Assembly (NCBI GenBank): GCA_016793885.1
Contig: JAEUHE010000067.1
Coordinates: 59,504-123,503, forward strand
From: Verrucomicrobiales bacterium
GTDB lineage: Bacteria > Verrucomicrobiota > Verrucomicrobiia > Limisphaerales > UBA11320
Direction: 5' to 3'
DNA length: 64,000 bases
A model generated the notes under the pieces. It was not told the DNA's origin. It searched no databases and saw only the letters and a list, made by a program, of their open reading frames with translations. The position numbers and the translations under genes are program-made. Below, one piece after another: positions 7,075 to 17,183 of this stretch (the first letter of the stretch is position 1; each line of letters begins with the position of its first letter).

Positions 7075-9903
7075 ATGACACCTTCGCAAAGTCCCTGGAC
7101 GAGACGGGCGCTCTCCGCCGCACTTGTCCTTACCTTCACCACCTCGGTTGTTTCCGCTGCGGTCACCTACTCCGACGCGGTCCTTGCAGACCAACCGGTT
7201 GCCTACTGGCGATTCAACGACGGATTGACCGTGCCGGTTCCGGACCTGGCCGCGAACCTGGGTTCGTTAGGCGCGGCTGCCACCGGCTCCTACAATGGTG
7301 CTAATCATCCTGCTCCGGGTGCTTTGGGCAAGGGCACGGATACGGCAGCGAGCGTAAGTGGTGGGACTCACGTCGGGATCCCATTCCAGGAGTCCCTCAA
7401 TCCCAATGGCCCGTTCACCGCGGAGGGATGGTTCAAGCCGGGAACGGTCATTACCGATCCCGCCGTCCTAACGTGTGCGATGTCGTCGGGAGACTTTCTC
7501 GCCCCTCGCGCGGGATGGTTGATTTATCAGGGTTCCGGGGGGTTTAACTTTCGCCTGTACAACCAGAATGGGCTGAACACCTCTGCGAGCGTTACCGGCG
7601 GGGGGCCGCTCTCCCTGAATACCTGGTACCACGTGGTCGCGGTTTATGATGGCGCCGAGGCGATTCTGTATGTGAACGGCGAAGAGGTGGGGCGTCAGGC
7701 TGTGAGCGGCTATGTGGCGGGTCTGGCGGGGTCGTTTGTCGTGGGAATGCGCGCCGACAACGGTTTCGGCTGGAATGGCACCGCTGACGAGGTCGCCTTT
7801 TATGGCGCGGCCCTAACTCCGGAGCAGATTTCCAACCATTATGCCAACGGCCTCAGCGACGCGCCGTTGAAGGAGTACTCGGAAACGGTTCTAGCGGATG
7901 CTCCGTTGGGTTACTGGCGGCTCAACGAAGGTGCCTTTACGCCGCCGGTGGCGGCCAATGCGGGCTCGCTGGCAGCGGTGGGTCAGGGTGCCTATCGTGG
8001 GGGAGCCATCAATTCGACAGAAGCTCCTAAGGAACCGGCCTTTATCGGGTTTGAACCGGGCAACACTTCTTTGGGACTCGATGGCATCAACAGTTATGTC
8101 TCCACGGTCCAGGGCTTGCTGAACGGCAAACGGAGCTACACGGTTTCGGGATGGATCCGTCGGGGAGCTGATCAGTTGGCTCGTACGGGGCTGTGGGGGC
8201 AAAACGATCTGATGGAATTTGGGTACATCGACAACACCACCATCCAGGCCTACACCGATGGGGCGTTGGATTTGCGTCCCGGCCCGTTCGCGAATGACGA
8301 GTGGGGGCATCTGGCGGTGGTCTCGGATGGTTCGAGCATCAGCATCTACGCGAACGGTGTCCTGGCTCTCAGCCGCACTCACTCGACTCCGGCGGACAAC
8401 AGCTTCTTCTTCAATATCGGCGGCGGTGGTGTCTTTGATGGCGGCGGAAACTTCTTTATCGGCCAGATCGACGAGGTGGCGGTGTACGACAAGGCCCTCT
8501 CCGCGTTCCAAATTTGCAATCAATATGCAGCGGCAGTGGCCAAGGCTCCTGAGGTGGCGGGCGAAATGGTGCCCGTGACGGTGTTTGCTGGCACCAAGGT
8601 GCAGGTGTCCTCGGTCATCTGCGGAAGCCCTTCGTTTTCGTATCAGTGGTATCGCTCGAACGGTAGCCTGGTCGCGGGGGCCAACGGCGCGGCCCTGGTC
8701 ATCCCCAACGCGCAGGTTTCTGATAGCGGAGACTACTTCGTTCGAGTGTCGAATGATTACGGCACGGTGGATTCAGAGCTGGTGACGGTGACCGTCGAAC
8801 CCGCTTCGCTGCCCCTTTTGGAGCCTCTAGCCGCTTCCCTCACCCGGTATGCGGGAACGAAGGCCGTGCTTGCGGTGACTGCCTCCGGAACCCCGCCGTT
8901 CACTTACCAATGGCAGCGTAACAATGCCGACATCCCCGGGGCGACCTCGGCTCGTCTGACTCTCGATGAGCTGACCACCGCCGCGGCTGGGGACTATCGG
9001 GTGATCGTGAAGAACCCGGTGGGTGACACCGCGAGCTCGGTGTCGGTCCTTACCGTTAAGGTGCCCGTTGTTGGATCTTACGAGGCGACGGTGGTAGCCA
9101 CGCGGCCTTCGGCCTACTGGCGTTTGGGTGAATCCGACGGCCCCACGGCTTTCGATTATGCCGGTGGGTTTGACGGCATCTACACCTCCGTCACGTTCGG
9201 TTCCACGGGAAGCATTGCTGGCGATTCGGACACCGCTGTCGACTTCAATGGTAATGATAGCTCGGTAACGACGCCTGCGTCCCTCAATGCGCTCTCGGCG
9301 TTTACGTTGACCGGATGGATCCGGCGCGGAGGCACTCAGGCGGCGCGTACCGGTCTATTTGGCCAGAACGACCTGATCGAGTTTGGCTTCATCGACGACA
9401 CGACCTTGGAGGCCTACTTCAGCTCGGGTGATTCCATTGACATCACGAGTCCCGTAGCGGATGAGACCTGGGCCTTTGTAGCTCTGCGTGGCACCAGCAC
9501 CGGGGCGAGTCTGTTTGTAGACGGACAGGCCTTGGGACGAGTGGATGGCAACTTCTCTTCCTACGGTTCAACCTCGTTTGGATTCAACATTGGGGGCGGA
9601 GGAATCTTTGATGGAACGGGCAACACCTTTTCGGGTGGGATCGATGAAGTGACCATTCATGACCGTGCGCTCGGTGACGACGAACTCTGCCGCCTCTATC
9701 TCTCGGGCACCGGCGCGCCGCTGGTGCTGACAGTTGCTGCGACCGAGTCCGGGTATGCGTTGACCTGGCCCTGCGGCGTGCTTCAGAGCGCAAGTTCATT
9801 GAACCTGGACGGCACCGCCAGTTGGACGGACGTTCCGGCGGCGACCTCGCCGTTCAGTCTGGCTGGACTGACGGGGCAGAAATTCTATCGCGTTCGCTAC
9901 TAA
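7075..9903 (+). CDS. secreted LamG/Ig-like multidomain protein
   Basis: 942 residues from the ATG at 7075; an in-frame TTG at 7060 would add five residues and is less likely. A signal peptide (RRALSAALVLTFTTSVVSA) should be cut near residue 28. Domains in order: LamG-like concanavalin fold (about 35-235), second LamG (255-480), two Ig-like domains with the YQWYR and YQWQR plus DSGDYFV and AAGDYRV signatures (495-575 and 580-660), third LamG (665-885) and a C-terminal module of about 55 residues ending KFYRVRY. LamG2 and LamG3 are close paralogues (FNIGGGGxFDGxGN). The likely role is carbohydrate or glycan binding outside the cell; no catalytic domain is seen. The last module is shared with the protein at 21374-25429. 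Confidence 0.88.
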   Translation: MTPSQSPWTRRALSAALVLTFTTSVVSAAVTYSDAVLADQPVAYWRFNDGLTVPVPDLAANLGSLGAAATGSYNGANHPAPGALGKGTDTAASVSGGTHVGIPFQESLNPNGPFTAEGWFKPGTVITDPAVLTCAMSSGDFLAPRAGWLIYQGSGGFNFRLYNQNGLNTSASVTGGGPLSLNTWYHVVAVYDGAEAILYVNGEEVGRQAVSGYVAGLAGSFVVGMRADNGFGWNGTADEVAFYGAALTPEQISNHYANGLSDAPLKEYSETVLADAPLGYWRLNEGAFTPPVAANAGSLAAVGQGAYRGGAINSTEAPKEPAFIGFEPGNTSLGLDGINSYVSTVQGLLNGKRSYTVSGWIRRGADQLARTGLWGQNDLMEFGYIDNTTIQAYTDGALDLRPGPFANDEWGHLAVVSDGSSISIYANGVLALSRTHSTPADNSFFFNIGGGGVFDGGGNFFIGQIDEVAVYDKALSAFQICNQYAAAVAKAPEVAGEMVPVTVFAGTKVQVSSVICGSPSFSYQWYRSNGSLVAGANGAALVIPNAQVSDSGDYFVRVSNDYGTVDSELVTVTVEPASLPLLEPLAASLTRYAGTKAVLAVTASGTPPFTYQWQRNNADIPGATSARLTLDELTTAAAGDYRVIVKNPVGDTASSVSVLTVKVPVVGSYEATVVATRPSAYWRLGESDGPTAFDYAGGFDGIYTSVTFGSTGSIAGDSDTAVDFNGNDSSVTTPASLNALSAFTLTGWIRRGGTQAARTGLFGQNDLIEFGFIDDTTLEAYFSSGDSIDITSPVADETWAFVALRGTSTGASLFVDGQALGRVDGNFSSYGSTSFGFNIGGGGIFDGTGNTFSGGIDEVTIHDRALGDDELCRLYLSGTGAPLVLTVAATESGYALTWPCGVLQSASSLNLDGTASWTDVPAATSPFSLAGLTGQKFYRVRY

Positions 9904-9927
9904 CGCTGTTGGTAAAATTGCCTGATG

Positions 9928-9959
9928 AAGAGCGGCGGGTAACCGCCGCTCTTTTTTTT
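9928..9959 (+). terminator. rho-independent terminator after the LamG protein
   Basis: An 11-bp perfect stem, AAGAGCGGCGG (9928-9938) with CCGCCGCTCTT (9943-9953), loop GTAA, running into a tract of eight T. Confidence 0.93.
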
Positions 9960-10066
9960 GGGGGGATTTGGTTGGTGAACGTGAGATCCATCCTCGCCGG
10001 CCGCACTCTCCATCCCCACCGTGGGCGTGCAGCTAGGCCACGGAAGCTTGCTGTGGGTTCCCGGAT

Positions 10067-12586
10067 TCATTCACCGGCGCCAAACAGTGAGCGATAGACC
10101 TCGGGAGGTAGTTGTTCCCGGAGCCGGGACTGAGCCTGCTTGGCGCGGTCGCGTTTTCCCTCGGAGAGCTCGAGTGCGAAGTCATACATGATGTCGCCCG
10201 CCTGGCTGGCCAGCTCGACGGCTGAGTTCAGGTTGCGGGTCCTGGCCACCGGATCCTTCCATGTGTTTTGAATCCAGCGCTGGAGGCGGCGTCCCGTGCA
10301 CAACTCTTCCTGGCTCTCCCCCGCGTGCAGCAAAGGTCCTAAAATTTCAACCCAGGGGCGGTCTTCGCGATTGATCCGTGACTCGCCGCTGGGCAGCTCC
10401 CCGGCTTCGATATATCCGATGAAATGCATCCAGACCGCTGTGGCGTGGTTCAAGTGAACGTTTTGTGGGTCTGGAGTCATGCTGCGGATCCGTTGTTCCA
10501 CGGTATCGAAGGCCAGGCGGAAAGACTCGCCGCCCCCGATCAGGGCGAGAGCGGGTTGGGTGGGCGAGAAGTCTCCACGCCAGACCCAAGCGCGAGGAAA
10601 GGCGGTCAGGAAGGTTCGAACCAGGATATTCACCTCCGTTTCGGAGAGCTGAAAAAGGGGGAGCCACTGGCAGAAAAGTCCGTCGGGCTTGAGGCTCTGC
10701 CGAGCGGCCGTGAAGTGCTCTAAAGTAAAGAGTGATCCTTCACCTTGGCGCCAGGGAACAACCAAGTCGCTGATGATGACGTCGAATCGCTTTGAGGTGG
10801 TCCGCAGGTAGTTCCGGGCATCCTCGAGAATGACGGTCGTCTGGGGGGACTCCAACACCCCGGCATTCGCCTCCTTGAAGTGGGATCGAGCGGCCATGAT
10901 CACTTCGGGCACTAGCTCCACTGCGACTATTTCTTTCAATGAATGGAACATGGCTCCTCCAGCCGTAATGCCCGTGCCGATGCCCAGAAACGCGGCGTTG
11001 GTCGGGGAGGGATGTAGCAACAACGGCAGGTGAGTTTGCATGCGTTCATCTCCGGTGGAGAGAGTGCCGCCCAGCATGTAGTGATTGTTGAGTTTCAAGC
11101 GGCGTGAATTGCCTCGATCGACCACCGAAACGATTCCATAACTGCCTTCCGAGACCTGAACCAGCGATTCTCTTTGTGCCGAAACCAATCTCAATCGAAG
11201 CCAACCTTTTTCAGCCCAGAAGGCGCTCGTGATCCCGGTGGCTATGGCCACTGACAGAGCGACCTTGCCCGCTCTTCCGCCGTCCGGTTGGCGAAGAATT
11301 CGTACCAGCCCGCACAGGAGCAGTAGCGTGGAGGTCCACAGGATGCTTTTCCAGAGCCCGAGTTGGGGGGGTAGCCAGAAACCGGCCGCGAGGGCACCGA
11401 GCACAGATCCCACAACATTTGCCGCGAGCAGGGTGCCGAGCAGTTGGCTTACGGACTTCTCGGGCCGGTTACGGCAATTCTCTTCCATGATCGCGGGCAA
11501 CCCCATCCCCAGCAGTGTTATGGGGAGGAACAGAACGGCGATCGTCAGGAGCCCGAGTCTCACTCCATACTGGCCCCATCCGCCACTGGCGGGAAGGTAA
11601 CTCAAGTGGTCCGTTAGCCATAGGAAGATGGGGGGGCCTGCCGCCGAGAGGGCGCCACCGGCGAGCCAGGCCCAGCCCAGCAATTTCTGAGGATCGATCC
11701 CTCGTGCCAGGCAGAGTCGAGACGCTTGCGCGCCCACCGCCAATGCCATTACGAACAAGCCTACGATGACCGAGAACGAATACATCGAGTTTTCGTGGAC
11801 TTGCGCGAACGCCCGGTTCCAAAGTACTTGCAGAGCGAGAGTGACCGCGCCCGAGGTGGCCGCGAGAGCCCATCCTAAGGCTGGGTTCGAAGGCGCGCTG
11901 TGAGGTCGCAGCCGGGTCGCGGGGGGGCTGCTCGGAGTTGGGGAGGAGGTCGACGGCGGAACACGGCGATCCCAGAGAAAGGCGACCAACCCAATGAGTA
12001 GATTTCCGGAGATCGCGATCCACTCACTCGCGCTGATGCCCATGAACCTCAATAGGACGAACGGAACGATGAGTGCACCCGTCGCGGCACCCAGGGTGTT
12101 GGCGAGGTAGAGACGGCCGGCGTTCCACCCGATGCGACGTTCCCCTCCGTCGACCAGCTCTGCCAGGACGGGGAGGGTTCCTCCCATGCAGAAAGTCGGG
12201 AGGCCGATGGCAAAGAATCCCATCACCACCTTGCTGGCCAGGAGCAGGCTGGGTGTGGTTGCCCAGGTTTGAGACAGAGAACGGTATAGGGGTGCGAACA
12301 AATCGAGGAGGACGGGCACCATCATGGCGCCTATGGCGATCAGCAACTCGAGGATCGCGTAGGTTCTGAGGGGACGGTTCCACCTTGGGGAAAGTCTGCC
12401 GAGTATCCAGCTACCCAAAGCCAGGCCTGCGAAGTAGGACGCCAGCACCGCTGCCGTGGCTGGTGCGGCACTCCCGAACAGCAATCCGAATCGGCGCTGC
12501 CAGAGGATCTCATAGACCAAGGCGAGGGCACCCGACATAAAGAAGAGACCGCAAATGCGTAGGTTTCTTGAAGCAGATGGAGTCAT
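10067..12586 (-). CDS. membrane protein fused to a spermidine-synthase-like methyltransferase fold
   Basis: 839 residues starting at the ATG complementary to 12584-12586 (MTPSASRN). The frame stays open for another 178 codons upstream, but that part lies on the opposite strand of the next gene and is not protein-like. The N-terminal half, to about residue 480, holds a dozen or more hydrophobic helices of the kind found in fused MFS/spermidine synthase proteins (start LRICGLFFMSGALALVYE). The C-terminal part is a SAM-binding Rossmann-like domain: LGIGTGIT, VAVELVPEV, EDARNYL. The GGGDG motif of true polyamine synthases is replaced by GIGTGI, so aminopropyl transfer is doubtful. Function unknown. 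Confidence 0.8.
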   Translation of the reverse strand: MTPSASRNLRICGLFFMSGALALVYEILWQRRFGLLFGSAAPATAAVLASYFAGLALGSWILGRLSPRWNRPLRTYAILELLIAIGAMMVPVLLDLFAPLYRSLSQTWATTPSLLLASKVVMGFFAIGLPTFCMGGTLPVLAELVDGGERRIGWNAGRLYLANTLGAATGALIVPFVLLRFMGISASEWIAISGNLLIGLVAFLWDRRVPPSTSSPTPSSPPATRLRPHSAPSNPALGWALAATSGAVTLALQVLWNRAFAQVHENSMYSFSVIVGLFVMALAVGAQASRLCLARGIDPQKLLGWAWLAGGALSAAGPPIFLWLTDHLSYLPASGGWGQYGVRLGLLTIAVLFLPITLLGMGLPAIMEENCRNRPEKSVSQLLGTLLAANVVGSVLGALAAGFWLPPQLGLWKSILWTSTLLLLCGLVRILRQPDGGRAGKVALSVAIATGITSAFWAEKGWLRLRLVSAQRESLVQVSEGSYGIVSVVDRGNSRRLKLNNHYMLGGTLSTGDERMQTHLPLLLHPSPTNAAFLGIGTGITAGGAMFHSLKEIVAVELVPEVIMAARSHFKEANAGVLESPQTTVILEDARNYLRTTSKRFDVIISDLVVPWRQGEGSLFTLEHFTAARQSLKPDGLFCQWLPLFQLSETEVNILVRTFLTAFPRAWVWRGDFSPTQPALALIGGGESFRLAFDTVEQRIRSMTPDPQNVHLNHATAVWMHFIGYIEAGELPSGESRINREDRPWVEILGPLLHAGESQEELCTGRRLQRWIQNTWKDPVARTRNLNSAVELASQAGDIMYDFALELSEGKRDRAKQAQSRLREQLPPEVYRSLFGAGE

Positions 12587-12812
12587 GGATGGGTGCTCGG
12601 TGAAGTTCACGGGCCGATTCGCGAGACGATCAAATCCCTTGAGATCAACAAACTCAACGACAATCCAACCTCGGATTGCTGAGGTCATCACCGTTCTTGT
12701 CATTCGCCCCTCAAAACACGCGTTTCGCCCCACCTCCGCCCCACTCCCTCCCCTTTTATTACTGGTGAGGCTTCGTGCGTAGTAGAGTGTCGACACAACC
12801 CAAACCGACACT

Positions 12813-13946
12813 ATGAAGCTGATTGAAGTACTTCCCTTCGTTCCACTACCTACCCGCATTCCCCTGGCCGCGCGATGCCTCGCTGTGTCCCTTAGCCTGG
12901 CATTGCTCGTGCCGCAGCAGAGTTCAGCCCAGGGCTGCGTTGCCGCTCGAGGGTCCGGCGCAACCTCCTGCCTGATGGGTGGGCACGACATGATGGCGGA
13001 CGGTGCTACCGACGCAAAATGGCAAGCATCGGTAGGGTACCGATGGCTCCACTCGGATCGCCATTTCACGGGAAGCCATGAGGAGACCCAGCGCCAAGCT
13101 GAAGGCAGTGAGGTTATCAACGACTCTCACTTCATTGATGTGGGCATCAGCTATCGCATCAATCCCCGATTCAGCGTCTCGGCTGCTCTTCCCATCGTGG
13201 TGAACGATCGCTCGCAGGTCGTAAGAAACACCGCACGCGCGATCCTGGGTCGTTTCCACACCCAATCCTCAGGCATTGGAGATGCTCGATTGATGGCGAA
13301 TGCCTGGATTTGGAATCCCGAAACCCATCGGAAAGGAAATCTGAATCTCGGAATGGGAGTCCTGCTGCCTACAGGTGAAAAGGACGCTACGGACATTTTT
13401 CAGGTCTTTCGCGCGGGGCAGGTCGTTTCTGAAGAGCGAACCGTGGATCAATCGATTCAGCCCGGCAGCGGCGGATGGGGCATTATTCTGGATCTCTACG
13501 GATATCAGGAGATCATGCCGCGCCTGAACGCCTATGTGAACGGTTCTTACACTATCACCCCCGAGGAACAGAATGGGGTACGAACCTTCCGAAATGGCGC
13601 GGGTGAGGGAATCATGTCGATCGCCGATGGTTATATGGGGCGAACGGGCTTCGATTTTTTGGTGGCTCCGAAGTACGGGGTTACCTTGAGTCTCGGTGGG
13701 CGGATTGAGGGTGTTCCGGTGCATGATGCGATTGGTGGCAGCACGGGGTTCCGTCGGCCTGGATTTGCCGTCTCGATTGAGCCGGGGGTATCGGTGGCGG
13801 TGAAGTCGTGGAGCTTCAATCTCTCGACACCGGTGGCGGTGTATCGCAACCGGCAGCGCAGCGTTCCGGATCAGGCCCGCGGGGCTCATGGGGATGCGGC
13901 GTTTGCGGACTACACCGTGCAGTTCAGCGTCGCGAAGCGGTTTTAG
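12813..13946 (+). CDS. outer-membrane beta-barrel protein, possibly phenol_MetA_deg-like
   Basis: 377 residues with a signal peptide (LAVSLSLALLVPQQSSAQG). The rest alternates hydrophobic and polar residues in many short strands and ends in F (QFSVAKRF), as outer-membrane barrels do. Patterns such as ISYRINPRFSVSAALPIV and LNLGMGVLLPTGEKD resemble the transporter-like family first named from the MetA pathway of phenol degradation. Two Cys near the mature N-terminus (GCVAARGSGATSC) and a GGHDMM stretch could form a disulfide or bind metal; this is speculative. Divergent from 10067-12586 and followed by a terminator. Substrate unknown. Confidence 0.7.
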   Translation: MKLIEVLPFVPLPTRIPLAARCLAVSLSLALLVPQQSSAQGCVAARGSGATSCLMGGHDMMADGATDAKWQASVGYRWLHSDRHFTGSHEETQRQAEGSEVINDSHFIDVGISYRINPRFSVSAALPIVVNDRSQVVRNTARAILGRFHTQSSGIGDARLMANAWIWNPETHRKGNLNLGMGVLLPTGEKDATDIFQVFRAGQVVSEERTVDQSIQPGSGGWGIILDLYGYQEIMPRLNAYVNGSYTITPEEQNGVRTFRNGAGEGIMSIADGYMGRTGFDFLVAPKYGVTLSLGGRIEGVPVHDAIGGSTGFRRPGFAVSIEPGVSVAVKSWSFNLSTPVAVYRNRQRSVPDQARGAHGDAAFADYTVQFSVAKRF

Positions 13947-13993
13947 TGGATTAGGTTTGTTACTCGTAGATTGGTCGCTGTTTGTTTGCTAAG

Positions 13994-14035
13994 CATTCCG
14001 GCGTGCGGGATAGCCCGTGCGCCGGAATGTTTTTG
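13994..14035 (+). terminator. strong rho-independent terminator
   Basis: A 16-bp stem (CATTCCGGCGTGCGGG with CCCGTGCGCCGGAATG, two adjacent G-T wobbles), loop ATAG, followed by TTTTTGTCT. It ends the barrel-protein gene. It also argues against starting rsgA at the GTG inside it (14017). Confidence 0.95.
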
Positions 14036-14121
14036 TCTGGCTTCGGCGGCTGTGTTCGGCACCATGCACTGGATCCCCATTCTGGGTTGGACCCAGAAAT
14101 GGCAATCGATTTGATCGAGCG

Positions 14122-15213
14122 ATGACATTGGAAGACATTGGCTGGAACGCCGCGTTTGAAGCTGAGTTTGCGCCCTATCGCGAGCAGGGCTGGAAGCGGG
14201 CTCGATTGATCCGCGACAACAAGATTTCCTACGGGGCGATGGTGGAGGATGGAGAAATTCGCGAAGTGGTGCTGGGCGGAAAAGTCTATCATGACGCGGA
14301 AACCGACGCCGAACTTCCCGCCGTCGGTGATTGGGTGGCTTTGGGGATGGAAGCAACCGATACTGAACCCACGATCCGAGCCCGGTTGACCCGGCAAACC
14401 TGTCTCTCTCGCAAGGCCCCGGGGCGGAGCACGGAAGAGCAGGTGATTGCCGCCAACGTGAACGTGGTGGTGGTGCTCACCGATGCGGGTCCCGACTTCA
14501 ATCTCAGGCGGATGGAGCGCTACTTTGCCATTATTGGGCGCAGCGGCTCGAAAGCCGTGGTGCTGGTCAATAAATCCGACTTGTTTGAGGAGGCGCAGAA
14601 CCGCGTGGCGGCCGAGGCCATCCAGTCGTTGAACCCAGACGCGGATGTGCATATCACGAGCGTGCAACAGGGACGGAGCCTACGCGTATTGAAGCAGTAC
14701 TTGAAGCGCGGCGTTACGATGGCCATGTTGGGCTCGAGTGGAGTCGGCAAGTCTTCGGTGGTTAATCTGCTCCTGGGTGAGGAGTCTCAATGGACTGACG
14801 AGGTGAACGCGACGACCGGCAAAGGGCGGCACACAACCACCGACCGTGAGCTGCTCGTGCTGCCGGAGGGTGGAATGCTGATCGACAATCCCGGAATTCG
14901 GGAGGTTCACATGTGGACCGATGAGCGAACCTTGCGTGAACGATTTGCGGACATCAATGAACTCGCGACCCGCTGTCGGTTTCATGATTGCAAGCACGGC
15001 ACCGATGCAGGTTGCGCCATTCGGGAGGCTATCGCGGCGGGCGCACTGGATGCGGGCCGCATGGCGGGCTTTTTGAAACTTGATGAAGAGATTGAGAAGC
15101 TCCGCCGCAGCCGTCGCAAGCGTCAGATGATCGTGGAGAAGCGCACCCGCCGTGGGTTTCACGCGAAGGCCCACGAGTTTGAGGACCGCCGGCAGTCCGA
15201 CCACGATGATTAA
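14122..15213 (+). CDS. rsgA: ribosome small-subunit-dependent GTPase A
   Basis: 363 residues from the ATG at 14122. A GTG at 14017 lies inside the terminator hairpin and was rejected. RsgA is a late-stage 30S ribosome assembly factor and GTPase. The protein shows an N-terminal OB fold, then a circularly permuted GTPase in which G4 NKSD (150-153) precedes G1 GSSGVGKSS (204-212) and G3 DNPG. The C-terminal zinc site is complete: Cys285, Cys290, His292 and Cys298. The basic tail after 320 is normal for the family. Its stop codon overlaps the stop of the convergent gene at 15210 by a few bases. Confidence 0.95.
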   Translation: MTLEDIGWNAAFEAEFAPYREQGWKRARLIRDNKISYGAMVEDGEIREVVLGGKVYHDAETDAELPAVGDWVALGMEATDTEPTIRARLTRQTCLSRKAPGRSTEEQVIAANVNVVVVLTDAGPDFNLRRMERYFAIIGRSGSKAVVLVNKSDLFEEAQNRVAAEAIQSLNPDADVHITSVQQGRSLRVLKQYLKRGVTMAMLGSSGVGKSSVVNLLLGEESQWTDEVNATTGKGRHTTTDRELLVLPEGGMLIDNPGIREVHMWTDERTLRERFADINELATRCRFHDCKHGTDAGCAIREAIAAGALDAGRMAGFLKLDEEIEKLRRSRRKRQMIVEKRTRRGFHAKAHEFEDRRQSDHDD

Positions 15214-17183
15214 GGCTCCGTGAAGGTAAGGGTTTGGTTGATGCCGATGCCCTTGGTGCGAGTCTCTCGCTTACCCGATGGCCATTTGATGCCAATCGAT
15301 TCGATCTGAGAACTGTCGCCCAGGCCAAAGTAAAGCGGCATGGAGCTTTGTGCCAGATACCCCGACTTTCCGTCGTGGTAGCGAGTGTAGTTCGTTCCGC
15401 CCGCCCTTACCACGACCGTAGCTCCCAGGGCATCTCGGTTCGATTGAGTGCCGCGCAGCTTGATCTTGAGAAAGTGAAGCGGTCGCTTTTCCGAAAGGTT
15501 ACTCACCAGGACTTGCGAGCGATAGTTTAGCTCGCTGGTGACGATGTCGAGGTCGCCATCGTTGTCCAGGTCGAATATTGCAGAGGAACGGCTGCTTAGC
15601 GCGCCCATGACCGGGAGTTCCCCCGATCTCCCACTGCACTCAGGCCGGCTCCGATCTGCGCCATCACAATCGAGCACAAACCAGACCTTCTCGGTGCGTC
15701 GGTCCCCGCGGGGTTCCACGCCCAGAATGAACTCACTGTCCACAAACCTCTGCCCTCCTTCGTTCAGGAGGACGGAGTTGATGGCGTAACGGAAGGGGTA
15801 ACCCATGCCTGCTGTGATGAGGAGGTCTTCATAGCCGTCGGCGTTCAGATCCCCGGCGCTGCTGCCCCAGGGCCAGTAGGTTTCGACGCCCAACGCGGTG
15901 GATACTTCGGCAAAGCGACCGTTTCCGGAGTTCAGATAAAACGCATTGCCGAAGAGATTGTTGCTCGATCCCTGTAGATACCCCTCAGACCATTGTATCG
16001 CACAGAACGCCTCGCTCTTGGCTTTCTCCATGGCAAGGTCGAAATTGAGGGCTTTTTCCGTCTGCGGCTGAGTCATATCCGAGTGCATGTCGGTTACGAA
16101 GAGATCCATGAGTCCATCGAGATTGTAGTCAAAGAATCGGGGCTGGATGGCTCCCCACGGGGTCTTTGGAAAATAATCAACGGTGCGGTCGACCAGCTTT
16201 TTGCCGGCGTGATTCTCGTAGTAGTGGTCATCTCCTTGCATATTCGCCAGGTAAAGATCTGGAAACCCATCCTCATTCAGGTCTGTGAAGGTTGCATCGC
16301 CGCTCCAGCCTAAATCCTCAAAACCCACGGCGGCATTGATGTTCGTAAATCCAGCCCAGGCGGCGGGCTGCCCTGGTAGCGTTTTGCGCTGGGCATCGCC
16401 GCGATTCCGGTAGAGAAGGCTTGTCTCCGAGCGTTCCGGGAAAAGATGTCCCGCAAAGGCATTCGTATGAGAAAGAAAGTAGCCTCCTCGTCCCCTCTGA
16501 TCGGTGGTGTATTTCCCCACGTTGACGAGCAACAGATCCAGCCATCCGTCCCGGTCGAAATCGAAGAAGACCGCCGATGAGGAGTGGCCGGAGTACTGCA
16601 CCCCCGCCTGGACGGTGATATCGCGAAACACCCCTTTACCCAGATTCTCAAACAGACGATTACCATGCCGAACCGTCGTGACGTAGAGGTCTGGATCGCC
16701 ATCATTGTCCACATCTGCGAACGAGGCCCCCACGCTGATTTGGTTAGCCATGCCTACCCCTGCTTGTGTGGTGATGTTCTCAAACTGACCGCCTCCAATA
16801 TTGCGCCACAGCTGGTTGGTTCCGAGTTGGTTGGTGAAGTAGAGATCGAGCAAATCGTCGCCGTCGACGTCCGCCACGGCGAGACCGTTCCCGTGATCGT
16901 AGTGGGCGGCTTTGTAATCGCGTCCGGCGTCATCCACGATCCGATGTTGGAAGCGGATCTGGCTTTGGACAACCCGATCCGTGAATTGAAATCCGTGGAA
17001 GCTCCTTAAGGCGGGCGCGGTCGCGGCTTGCTGTCGAGCACGTTGGCTCAGCATCTTCAGAGTGATCTCATGAGTCGATTCGGCCTTTCCGGGCATCGAT
17101 CCGTGAGCGAGTAGGAGGCAAGCCATGACGAGATGAACAAGGCGGGCTTGGCCGGTGAATTTCTGCAGGAGATACGAATTCAT
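15210..17183 (-). CDS. secreted FG-GAP/VCBS repeat protein with C-terminal ASPIC/UnbV domain (CRTAC1-like)
   Basis: 657 residues from the ATG at 17181-17183; earlier in-frame codons run into the divergent gene and are less likely. An N-terminal hydrophobic segment (LVHLVMACLLLAHGSMPG) is a signal peptide. The body carries repeated calcium-binding loops of the DxDxDG type (DVDGDDLLDLYF, DVDNDGDPDLYV, DFDRDGWLDLLL, DLNEDGFPDLYL, DLDNDGDLDIV), which build a beta-propeller. The last 85 residues are an ASPIC/UnbV domain (LRGTQSNRDALGATV ... IKWPSGKRETR). Members are extracellular and their role is poorly known; adhesion or glycan contact is a guess. It is divergent from a larger relative at 17281. 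Confidence 0.9.
   Translation of the reverse strand: MNSYLLQKFTGQARLVHLVMACLLLAHGSMPGKAESTHEITLKMLSQRARQQAATAPALRSFHGFQFTDRVVQSQIRFQHRIVDDAGRDYKAAHYDHGNGLAVADVDGDDLLDLYFTNQLGTNQLWRNIGGGQFENITTQAGVGMANQISVGASFADVDNDGDPDLYVTTVRHGNRLFENLGKGVFRDITVQAGVQYSGHSSSAVFFDFDRDGWLDLLLVNVGKYTTDQRGRGGYFLSHTNAFAGHLFPERSETSLLYRNRGDAQRKTLPGQPAAWAGFTNINAAVGFEDLGWSGDATFTDLNEDGFPDLYLANMQGDDHYYENHAGKKLVDRTVDYFPKTPWGAIQPRFFDYNLDGLMDLFVTDMHSDMTQPQTEKALNFDLAMEKAKSEAFCAIQWSEGYLQGSSNNLFGNAFYLNSGNGRFAEVSTALGVETYWPWGSSAGDLNADGYEDLLITAGMGYPFRYAINSVLLNEGGQRFVDSEFILGVEPRGDRRTEKVWFVLDCDGADRSRPECSGRSGELPVMGALSSRSSAIFDLDNDGDLDIVTSELNYRSQVLVSNLSEKRPLHFLKIKLRGTQSNRDALGATVVVRAGGTNYTRYHDGKSGYLAQSSMPLYFGLGDSSQIESIGIKWPSGKRETRTKGIGINQTLTFTEP

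Noticed and set aside
12587..13120. 178-codon upstream extension of the minus-strand membrane fusion protein
   Set aside because: It overlaps the start of the divergent barrel gene, and its composition is that of an antisense frame; the helices begin at the ATG at 12586.
14017..14121. 35-codon N-terminal extension of rsgA
   Set aside because: Its GTG lies inside the terminator hairpin of the previous gene; the RsgA domain starts after 14122.
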